NCBI RefSeq assembly: GCF_013177735.1
Contig: NZ_WOEZ01000215.1
Span: 1-41,207, forward strand
Length of the DNA: 41,207 nt
Reading direction: 5' to 3'
Source: Paraburkholderia elongata
GTDB lineage: Bacteria; Pseudomonadota; Gammaproteobacteria; Burkholderiales; Burkholderiaceae
In this document: positions 1 to 7,154 of the stretch, piece after piece
Layout of the letters: every line of letters begins with the position of its first letter
How positions within the stretch are numbered: the first letter of the stretch is position 1
The notes under the pieces: model-generated
The model's input: only the letters and a program-made list of their open reading frames with translations
Told to the model about the DNA's origin: nothing
Database searches by the model: none
Made by a program: the position numbers and the translations under genes

Positions 1-228
1 CACCAGTTTGTCGTAGTAGTTCATGAACGGGTAATAGCGCGACAGCGCGAACCCCGCGCCCGCGACCATCACGACGGCGAACAGCCAGTCGACGATGCCG
101 AGGCGCTTCAGGAAGGGGCGCTCGTCAAGCAGATCCACCGTTTGAGCCGCGGTCATTGAGACATCCCACTTAAGCACAGGCGCTGGGTCCGGCGCACCGG
201 CATCAAGAGACGATCGTGTCAGGTTCAT
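1..228 (-). CDS. ccsB: Cytochrome c biogenesis protein CcsB/ResC, N-terminal part (runs off the window)
   Basis: This is the first 76 residues of a membrane protein of the System II cytochrome c maturation pathway, which carries haem across the inner membrane and attaches it to CXXCH motifs. The frame reads a DERPFLKRL segment, then a hydrophobic stretch (WLFAVVMVAGAGFAL), then FMNYYDKLV, an N-terminus I recognise from Burkholderia CcsB. I chose the ATG at 228 because GGTGAGGACC lies just before it; an internal ATG at 156 is the alternative. It lies downstream of several c-type cytochrome genes on the same strand, which fits its role. The partner ResB (CcsA-CcsB complex), normally encoded just upstream in this group, is not present between this gene and the cytochrome c4-like gene. 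Confidence 0.75.
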   Translation of the reverse strand, partial: MNLTRSSLDAGAPDPAPVLKWDVSMTAAQTVDLLDERPFLKRLGIVDWLFAVVMVAGAGFALSRYYPFMNYYDKLV

Positions 229-666
229 GGTCCTCACCGTTGGGCAGATCGCGTCGACAGGATGCCGTCCGCATGCAATTGACTGACTTCCACGCTCGCA
301 TTGAGCATCGCATCGTTCGACGCCTGCCTCCCAAAACGCGGTCTTTTAGTGCTGATTCCCGCCCCACAATTGCGCTGCCGGACGTGACCGGGAGAACCAT
401 CGCTGCCATGAGCGCCCGCTTCCCGATTCCTTCCGTAAGTTTCCACTGCAGATTGAAAAAAAAGCGCCCGCCGGGGGGAGACGGTGCGCAAACTTTTCGC
501 CATGTCGCTACTGATGCGCTCACTCGAGGCAATCTCAACAATGACGCAGGCGTTCTTGCAGGCGCCGCTGCCGTGCAACGGCTCATCCGCGTTGCACAGA
601 CCAGCCGGACGGCTTGGACTCTGAATCGCCACGCCCACGGGCGCAGCGACGGGTAAGGTAACCTGC
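229..666. other. Intergenic stretch between the cytochrome c4-like gene and ccsB
   Basis: About 440 bases with overlapping open frames on both strands, none with a recognisable domain or good start. No ResB-like sequence is visible on the minus strand. It presumably holds the ccsB promoter and upstream region. Confidence 0.5.
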
Positions 667-1341
667 TCATTGCTCGGCCGGCGGGTTGGCCGCTGCCTCG
701 GTCTCTGGAGGAAACGCTTCCACGAAGGCAGCTACGGCGCGCATATCCTGCTCCGACATATTGCCGCAGACCGCCTTCATGACCTCACCGCGAGGTCTTT
801 GAGCGGTGTCGCGCTGGAAAACCAATAGCTGCTTGACGATGTAGTCCGCGTGTTGACCGGCGAGCCGCGGAAACTGATTCATGCCCTCGCCATGCTGGCC
901 GTGACACGAAACGCATGCCGCGACGCCCTTGTCCGGCAACCCGGACACAAAAATCGCTTTCCCTTCGCCAATGAGCGATTGGTCGCCGGATTCACCCAGA
1001 GCCGGCTTCTGACTGGAAAAATACGCGGCAAGTTCGTCGATTTGCACCTCGCTCAGGTGCGTAAAGCCCCACATAAACCTCTTGGCGTTCGGGTCTGATC
1101 GGGCATGCGTCTTGAAGTCCGTCAATTGATCGACAATGTATTCCTTTCGTTGCCCCGCCAGTTTGGGAAAGACCGGCGATACCGAAACGCCGTTCACGCC
1201 ATGACAGTTCGAGCAGACCTGCAGAGCAATGGTCTTTCCGGGGACAGACGGGTTATCGACTGCCCTCGACCGTTCCAGGTCGTGACAACCCGACCCGGCA
1301 AGCAACATCCCAAGAGAGATGAACTGCGCCAACTTGTTCAT
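667..1341 (-). CDS. Dihaem c-type cytochrome, cytochrome c4-like, possible lipoprotein
   Basis: A 224-residue exported protein with two haem-binding motifs, CSNCH (residues 43-47) and CVSCH (143-147). The two halves look duplicated, as in cytochrome c4: each has a CXXCH, an F/PxLAGQ...YIV.QL segment, and a later Met (M90, M188) that could be the axial ligand. The N-terminus is hydrophobic and ends in LLAGSGC, a lipobox-like sequence, so it may be membrane anchored. GGAGG lies before the ATG at 1341, which decides the start over a longer frame to 1452. It follows the Cyc2-like cytochrome-porin on the same strand. In acidophilic iron oxidisers a c4 cytochrome (Cyc1) accepts electrons downstream of Cyc2. 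That parallel is inferred from family knowledge. Confidence 0.85.
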   Translation of the reverse strand: MNKLAQFISLGMLLAGSGCHDLERSRAVDNPSVPGKTIALQVCSNCHGVNGVSVSPVFPKLAGQRKEYIVDQLTDFKTHARSDPNAKRFMWGFTHLSEVQIDELAAYFSSQKPALGESGDQSLIGEGKAIFVSGLPDKGVAACVSCHGQHGEGMNQFPRLAGQHADYIVKQLLVFQRDTAQRPRGEVMKAVCGNMSEQDMRAVAAFVEAFPPETEAAANPPAEQ

Positions 1342-1516
1342 GTCACGAACCTCCAAACTGCGCTTACCGCCCTTAAAGGCTGCGCGACAAAGCGCAGCGC
1401 AATCAGTGCGTATTTCAACGCCCTCGCTTCCGCCGATACTGCAAAAACGCAAGGCACCTTCCTTTTATTCCAGGGGCAAGTACGACTAACTTGAGTGGGA
1501 AACGCCGGCGTCGATG

Positions 1517-2901
1517 TCACCAGTAAGCGGCCCATAAATAGACAAACAGCGTGTCGTTGTCTCTTGCGTTGCGCCCGTTACCGTCGTAGTTGGTCGTGGC
1601 GCCCAGGTATTTGGTGAAATGCGTGTACTGCACGCCAACGCGAATGTTTTGCACAGGAATCCAGAATATCTCCGGCATCCAGCCCTGCGTGTTAGGAGTG
1701 AAATTTGCGCTGCTGCGTAAGCCACGCTATCGGTGCTGCCCGTCACATTGAAGAAAGCGAGGCTCACGCCGTACTTGGCCTGATAGATGTACGACGCTTT
1801 CAGCAGCATCGATTTGAGATTTGCCGACTGGCTATCGCCTAAAACGAAATTATTCGGATCACTGATATTCTCGTGAACGTAGCGCGCCTGTGCGGTAATC
1901 GTATGGGGTTCCAGCAGGTACTGATACTGCGCATCCACACCGATATCGCGATAGCGGGTCACACCCTGCGTGAATATCGGGAAAGCGTTTGGATCGTTGG
2001 GATAGACGTCGGCAAGCAACCCGAACGTCCCCAGCATGACGTTATGCGGGCCCCATTCGCGAGTCAGCGCAAGGCGCCAATACGGGTTGTAGCCTTTCAG
2101 ATAGGTCTGCGGGTGGGCCAGGTCTCCGGCCTTGCTGCCGTGGCTCAGAAACGACCAGATCCCGTCCGCGGTGCTGTACCCGGTCAGTTCGGCGTATACC
2201 ATCTTGTTCCAGTACAGGTAGCCGCCAATGCCGACGACCTGCTGCGCCAATGCCCCCTCGATGAGAGGCGTAAACTGCGGGGACCCAACCGCGCTCGTCG
2301 ACGAAGAGAGGTAGGGGTAGCTCCATGCAGGCGCGGTGTTAAAGACGTCCTGCACAGTCGGATTGTTGTGCAACGTTACGCCCAGTATGAAGTCGCTCGC
2401 TTCGCCGATAATCCGTTCCACGTAACGGACATCGGTGTTGTCCGATGCCCATTTACCGATCCACCTGCCGTCGCCATTCTGGTGATCGTAGTTCGTGTAG
2501 GTATATTGAGCGAACGCGCCGATCTTGTCGGTGATCTTCCCGGCGAGGAAAATGCTGGCCGCATCCCATGTCAGATTGCCGTCTTTGGGCGAGATGGGAT
2601 TCCCGTTAGCGTCATTGTTGTGCCTGGTTTTCGTCGCATCGACTGTTCCCATCACAGCGAGCGGGATGGTGCGTTCGCCGAGCGTATATCCGTTCAGCTT
2701 GAACATGCGTCCATACGGCGTGAGTTCGGGAAACTGCCCGCCGGCGTGACACGCCACGCAGCTTTGTCCTGTTTGACGTGCGAATATGGGCAGAGCGTGT
2801 GCGGTAGAAGCCTGGAATAGACAAAGCGCCACGAAGACTGCCGTCCAACCACAGCGAAGCATCTGATGAAATGCAGGAATACTGATAATAGTCTTTGCCA
2901 T
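1517..2901 (-). pseudogene. Cyc2-like fused cytochrome-porin (outer-membrane monohaem cytochrome), frameshifted
   Basis: The protein starts with a signal peptide (cut near ASTAHA, residue 36), then FARQTGQSCVACH with haem Cys48/Cys51/His52, then an ELTPYGRMFKLNGYTL segment and a long run of amphipathic strands typical of an outer-membrane barrel. An N-terminal single haem fused to a porin of about 460 residues is the architecture of Cyc2, the outer-membrane iron oxidase of Fe(II) oxidisers. The frame is broken near 1710-1725: after VAYAAAQ the correct frame resumes as NFTPNTQGWMPEIFW and ends in VYLWAAYW at a TGA (1517-1519), so one base is missing. This could be a real mutation or a sequencing error. 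The start has GGGAGGG upstream. The cytochrome c4-like gene follows after 175 bases. Confidence 0.75.
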
Positions 2902-3093
2902 GGCTATCCCTCCCTGCGCCGTGCTTCACACATTTACCAACGGCGGCAAAAGTCAATGACTTCGTTACTACGTTGCGTCTGACGGCAACAAGCGAAATGA
3001 GAAAAAGGTCTTGCAACTGCGGTGACCCATCCCGATGAGGCATGTGTGCCTCTCGCCACGCTTACATTGTGCAAACGGTCGACGGGAAACGAC

Positions 3094-3122
3094 ATGGGTG
3101 AACGTCCTATTCTTGCGGTAGG
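3094..3122 (-). promoter_or_regulatory. Shared upstream element, copy A (before the Cyc2-like gene)
   Basis: In the gene's direction it reads CCTACCGCAAGAATAGG followed by an ACCCAT tail. It matches copy B at 18792-18820 at 23 of 29 positions without gaps. The core is an inverted repeat (CCTA...TAGG) round CGCAAG. It ends 192 bases upstream of the Cyc2-like start codon. An extra inverted half-site, ATGGGTCACC on the minus strand at 3021-3030, matches ten bases of copy B exactly. Confidence 0.5.
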
Positions 3123-3198
3123 GGAGGCTCCCGACCGCGCAGACCATGACATCTCGTGAGTTCTTGCGCGCCGCTCCACGCCTCGTCTCACGACATCG

Positions 3199-4893
3199 TC
3201 ACGGCACCATCCAGTCCCCATCGGCAACGAGCCTGACTCGCTCCGGCTCGGCAAAGCGGACGATATAGCCGCCTTTCGACGCGAAGCGCTGTCCCGGCGC
3301 CAGCGTCAGGCGCGGGTAGTAGCCAGTCAGAATGCGGCGTTCAAGCATGTCCTGAATGCGCTCGATCAGGTAATCCCTCTCGAACGCATCGACCATATGG
3401 CTAAGCGTCTCCGCCAGCAGGCCGCACGCGAGATAGGTGTCCGCCTGGACCTGCGGGGCGACCATCGGGATTTTGCGAATCGAGAACCAGCCGAACGCAT
3501 AGTCGACACGGACACGCCGTCCGTCCGGCAAGTCGAATGGATACGCGAGGCGCGTGACGCCGCGCCAGCTCGCCGACAACGGTGTGCTATCGAGCCCGCC
3601 CAGCAGCCCCGACATGAACACGGTGTCCGAAGGCGGTGGCAAACGCCCGAGCGCCGCGACGTCGGGCGGCCGCAGCCATAGCACCAGCACGTCCGCACGC
3701 GACATTCCGTGCAGGGAGCGCGCGATGCTGTCGCCTGGCGCCAGAGCGCGGTTCGACACTGCGATGCCATGGCCCTTCAACGCGGCGGCAAGCGCCTGTG
3801 CCCCCCGCTCGCCGTTGTCGCCTGTGCGATAGACCTGCCAGACCCTTGTCGTCGCTTGCACGGGTTTGCCACGGGTTTCATCGAGAATCCGCCTCGCGAG
3901 CAGCGCCGCCTCGAGCAGTACGCCCTTCGAGAAATACACGGAATAGAAATCCTGGTCGGTTTCAACCGGCACTTCCACGTTGGGAAAGAGACACGGCACG
4001 GCCTCCTGCTCGCAGAACTCGTGGACCGGCGCCCAGTTCTTGCCGCCGAGTCCCGACAGCACCGCAAACACCGGTTGCTCCACCAGAAGGCGCTTCAACT
4101 GTTCATGCCACGTCGACGGCGGGCCGCTCAGCTCCCACACATGCAGCTCCCAGCGGCGATTGACCATGAACATCATCTTGCGCGACGCGCGCAGCGGCGG
4201 CGTTGCGCCGAGGGGAAATATGTTCTTGTCATCGAAGTACTGTTTGAGCACATCGAGCATGCCGCGCCGTTTCACCGGGTCCGCATCGGGTGTGACGATC
4301 GTCGCGATGTGCAGCACCGTGTCCGTCACACCTGCTGACCTGCGTCGATCGAGGCGTTTCAGATAGCCGATCAGCGCTGCCATGTCGGCGTCGTTCAGCG
4401 CGTACTGCGGCATCAGACTGCTGAGCGGTTTGCCCTCCGAATCGAGCCCCTCGCGTATCGCCCTTGCGATCGTCGCATCGGTGTAGGGCTCGCGATCGGT
4501 GCGCATGCTGGGAACGTACGGGAGATCGAACTCTTCGGGACTCTCTACGCGAGGATGCACCAGATACCGGTCAGTGATCGGCGGGATGCTGCTATTCCCT
4601 TCCCTGGAGCCAAGGCCGCTGCGCCGATGGCAGTTCATGCAGGCCGCTGCGGCGCCTCGCAGGTTCACGCCACCGTCGTGCATCGCCTCAAGCGGTTCGC
4701 CCGAACCCAGCACGCCCTTCTGGAAGATCGCTTCCCCCGTGCTCGTTGTAGTCACCGGCGGCGCTGACGGGGCAGCGTTCGCCTTGCCCACCGGCACCAT
4801 CAGCGCGGCGAGCAACACGCCTTGAACGAGCGTGCGCGACGCGAGCGGCCGTGCCCGCGCGATGGCGTCTCGGCTGACCCGGGCGCGATGCAT
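3199..4893 (-). CDS. Cytochrome c fused to a periplasmic ligand-binding protein
   Basis: A 564-residue exported protein. Residues 1-40 are a signal peptide ending in KANA. A cytochrome c domain follows with CMNCH at residues 85-89 and a conserved-looking RRSGLGSREG segment. From about residue 190 to 500 comes a type-1 periplasmic binding fold like those of branched-chain amino acid ABC systems (Peripla_BP_6 style), with segments such as VLHIATIVTPDADP and VFAVLSGLGGKNWAPV. No permease or ATPase is nearby, so it probably senses or binds a ligand and moves electrons rather than feeding an importer. The ATG lies 2 bases after the stop of the preceding gene and lacks a clear ribosome site, so translation is probably coupled. 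Confidence 0.75.
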   Translation of the reverse strand: MHRARVSRDAIARARPLASRTLVQGVLLAALMVPVGKANAAPSAPPVTTTSTGEAIFQKGVLGSGEPLEAMHDGGVNLRGAAAACMNCHRRSGLGSREGNSSIPPITDRYLVHPRVESPEEFDLPYVPSMRTDREPYTDATIARAIREGLDSEGKPLSSLMPQYALNDADMAALIGYLKRLDRRRSAGVTDTVLHIATIVTPDADPVKRRGMLDVLKQYFDDKNIFPLGATPPLRASRKMMFMVNRRWELHVWELSGPPSTWHEQLKRLLVEQPVFAVLSGLGGKNWAPVHEFCEQEAVPCLFPNVEVPVETDQDFYSVYFSKGVLLEAALLARRILDETRGKPVQATTRVWQVYRTGDNGERGAQALAAALKGHGIAVSNRALAPGDSIARSLHGMSRADVLVLWLRPPDVAALGRLPPPSDTVFMSGLLGGLDSTPLSASWRGVTRLAYPFDLPDGRRVRVDYAFGWFSIRKIPMVAPQVQADTYLACGLLAETLSHMVDAFERDYLIERIQDMLERRILTGYYPRLTLAPGQRFASKGGYIVRFAEPERVRLVADGDWMVP

Positions 4894-4895
4894 GG

Positions 4896-5735
4896 CTAGG
4901 GGGTCGGCCGGTTCATGGCGCGAAGCGCCGGCGGCGAGGCGTCGACGTCGATCGATACCGAACTGCGCCGTCCCGGCGAGGCGGGCTTGGCGAAAATCAC
5001 ATCGTCCAGCGGTGGATTGAGCGATACCTTGTCTATCGTCAGCTTGTCCCTCGTTCCGGAAGCCGCTGTACCGCTTTCAATCGTATACGGTACCTGCAAC
5101 CCGTCGATGTTCTTGTAGTCGCTGTAACTCACTTCCACGGTGACCGGCTCGCCGCGAGCGCTCCGCGCCTTGCGGTCGTACTTCACATCCAGAAAGGTTT
5201 TAGCGTCGACCCACACATGGCGGATCAGGCCGGAGGGCAGCTTCGCAGCAAGGCGGTAGGCATCGTGTCCGTCGACCTTATCGGTACCGTCGAGCGTGAC
5301 ATCGATACCTTTCGCCTGATGGTCGATCAGCAACCCGTCGATGACCTGCTCATCATGCGCGGACTTCAATTCGTCCATCGTGTAAGGCCGCAGATTCCCG
5401 CTGCCCATGCCGCTCGGGCTCGCCTTCCAGCCTTCTCTGCCGTCGAATACCCGGACTGTCTTCTGGTTGAGCACGGTGATCTCGAAACGTGTCTTGTTCG
5501 GACGTTTCAGCGCGAGGATAAACGGCAGATCCCGAGCAGGGGAATTCGCACTATCCACGTGCCCGACCCAGACCATCGTCTGGACTTTCCGCCACGCGTC
5601 GAGGCCGCCCCTCGCGGCAACGTTCTTCTCGACGATCTGGTCCGCGCTCAGATCGTGCCCCTCCGGTATTTGCTCGCTCGCGTACACGGCCGCCGTCAGG
5701 CAGCCGACGAGCACCCACAATGCGATTCGTGTCAT
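4896..5735 (-). CDS. LolA-fold periplasmic protein (copy 2 of a tandem pair)
   Basis: A 279-residue exported protein with a short signal peptide (cut after AAVYA). The body reads LSADQIVEKNVAARGGLDAWRK, then FEITVLNQKTVRVFDGREGW and VDAKTFLDVKYDRK, the layout of LolA/outer-membrane lipoprotein-sorting-like proteins, a half-barrel fold that binds hydrophobic groups. It is a clear paralog of the gene at 5762-6580; both share the NVAARGGL.AW and NPP.DD..FAKP segments. The gap between the copies is 26 bases. It could carry a lipoprotein or a hydrophobic cofactor of the cluster to the outer membrane; this is inferred. The start has only a weak GCGGGG upstream. Confidence 0.65.
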   Translation of the reverse strand: MTRIALWVLVGCLTAAVYASEQIPEGHDLSADQIVEKNVAARGGLDAWRKVQTMVWVGHVDSANSPARDLPFILALKRPNKTRFEITVLNQKTVRVFDGREGWKASPSGMGSGNLRPYTMDELKSAHDEQVIDGLLIDHQAKGIDVTLDGTDKVDGHDAYRLAAKLPSGLIRHVWVDAKTFLDVKYDRKARSARGEPVTVEVSYSDYKNIDGLQVPYTIESGTAASGTRDKLTIDKVSLNPPLDDVIFAKPASPGRRSSVSIDVDASPPALRAMNRPTP

Positions 5736-5761
5736 GGCCGTGGACCCCGCGCGGATGTTGG

Positions 5762-6580
5762 CTAGTGGCTCGGCATTTTGGCCATGGCCAGTTGCGGTTT
5801 CGCAAACAGGGTGTCGTCCGTTGGCGGATTCACCGTGACATGCTCGATCGTCAACTTGTGCGGCTGTTTGCCACCGGTGACAACGGTCTCCAACGTGTGC
5901 GGCACGACGAGCCCACTTTCTTTCCGGTAATCGCGATAGAAGATGGCGACGTCGTGCATCTTGCCGTCGAGCTTGCGCGGTTCGCCATCGATCTTCAATT
6001 CCAGAAAGCTGCTTGCATCGATCCAGATGCGGCGTGACGCATTGTCTTTCGTCGTCACTTTCAGGACGTACGCGCGATGCCCTTCCACCTGCTCCATGCC
6101 CAGCGCCTCGACCCGCGAGCCCTTGCTCGCATAGTCGATCAGCGGCCCGTCCAGTTCAGCCGATACCGCGGCCGATTTGGCCTCCGCAGGCGTATAGGGC
6201 TCGACTTCATCGCGTCCGAGGAAAGGCCTCACTTTCCAGCCCTGTGCGCCGTCGTAGACCTGAAACGCCGTCTGATCGTTGAAGCGAACCTCGAAGCGGC
6301 TCTTGTGCGGCCGCTTCATCGTCATCGTGAACGGCAGCTTGGTGTTCTTCTTGCCGCCGGCTTCGATCTGCCCCGACATCGTCATCGTGTTGACCGCGTG
6401 CCAGGCCTGAAGCCCGCCGCGTGCCGCGACGTTATGCTCGACGATCTGCGCCGCACTCAGGTGGCTCGCCGCCGCGGCCTGAACCGTCCCCGCGGTCGAG
6501 GCCGCGAACGCAACCGGGCCGGTTACCAGAACACCGGCCACGGAAGCCGCCGAGATTGCCTTCAAAAGAAACCGGGTCAT
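5762..6580 (-). CDS. LolA-fold periplasmic protein (copy 1 of a tandem pair)
   Basis: A 272-residue exported protein; the signal peptide ends near VAFAAS. It has the same segments as its neighbour: LSAAQIVEHNVAARGGLQAW, RFEVRFNDQTAFQVYDGAQGW, IWIDASSFLELKIDGE and VNPPTDDTLFAKP at the C-terminus. GGAGGTG lies just before the ATG. The duplicated pair sits between a small secreted protein and the cytochrome-binding protein fusion, in one direction with short gaps, so all are probably co-transcribed. The function is not known; a carrier role is inferred from the fold. Confidence 0.65.
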   Translation of the reverse strand: MTRFLLKAISAASVAGVLVTGPVAFAASTAGTVQAAAASHLSAAQIVEHNVAARGGLQAWHAVNTMTMSGQIEAGGKKNTKLPFTMTMKRPHKSRFEVRFNDQTAFQVYDGAQGWKVRPFLGRDEVEPYTPAEAKSAAVSAELDGPLIDYASKGSRVEALGMEQVEGHRAYVLKVTTKDNASRRIWIDASSFLELKIDGEPRKLDGKMHDVAIFYRDYRKESGLVVPHTLETVVTGGKQPHKLTIEHVTVNPPTDDTLFAKPQLAMAKMPSH

Positions 6581-6622
6581 GAGTCACCTCCGCTGTTTAT
6601 GTTGTCGATCGCTGTGCCGCGA

Positions 6623-7141
6623 TCATTCGACGATCAGTCCGTCGATATGAAGCGAACCGACGAAGACGTCGACGCGCTCACCGGCCTTGATCGGACCGCC
6701 CTTGTTCGAAAACACCATCCAGTATTCCTGGCCGGGTTCCAGCGGACCGGTCTGGCGCAACGGCCCGACTTTGTCCATCACCGGAATCTCGAGCACCGCG
6801 TGGCTCGTTTGCCCGTATAGATACGCAGTCGCGGTCTTCTCGCCGAGCAGATGCGCCGCCACCGGATCCGTCACGCGATAGCTGAAGCGAATCAGATTGC
6901 CCGATGCGGTGCTACGCACGCTCAGGTTATCGATGCCCTTCATCATCCCGTAGTAGGTCTTCGCGTGCTGCGACAGATTCACCGGCAAATACGGCGAGTG
7001 CCTGAGCGTGGACGCAACCGGCGGTCTGGGCGCCGCCGGTGCGCTCTGCCCGGCCGCGGCCCCCTGAACCAGGGCCGCGGCCAGACACACGCTGCTCGCG
7101 AACCGCACCGCCGGCGTCGTCAAGGGGGATCGAAGTTTCAT
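6623..7141 (-). CDS. Small secreted protein of unknown function
   Basis: A 172-residue exported protein with a signal peptide ending near QGAAAG and no membrane segment after it. The body (SPYLPVNLSQHAKTYYGMMKG, then RFSYRVTDPVAAHLLGEKTA, then EPGQEYWMVFSNKGGPIKAGERV) looks like a compact beta-sandwich, but I do not recognise a family. It starts 13 bases after the giant gene stops. The ribosome site GAGGGGGG overlaps that stop and has good spacing to the ATG at 7141; a GTG at 7147 is too close to it. Its place directly behind the giant secreted protein suggests it serves that protein or the oxidase. Confidence 0.6.
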   Translation of the reverse strand: MKLRSPLTTPAVRFASSVCLAAALVQGAAAGQSAPAAPRPPVASTLRHSPYLPVNLSQHAKTYYGMMKGIDNLSVRSTASGNLIRFSYRVTDPVAAHLLGEKTATAYLYGQTSHAVLEIPVMDKVGPLRQTGPLEPGQEYWMVFSNKGGPIKAGERVDVFVGSLHIDGLIVE

Positions 7142-7154
7142 TGCCACGCCCCCC

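Noticed and set aside
229..666. A small protein or resB remnant before ccsB
   Set aside because: Frames overlap on both strands, lack ribosome sites, and show no ResB-like segment.
3094..3122. A known riboswitch class (for example cyclic-di-GMP or manganese) for the shared element
   Set aside because: The conserved cores of those classes are not present, and copy A does not keep the long pairing seen in copy B. A DNA-binding site fits better.
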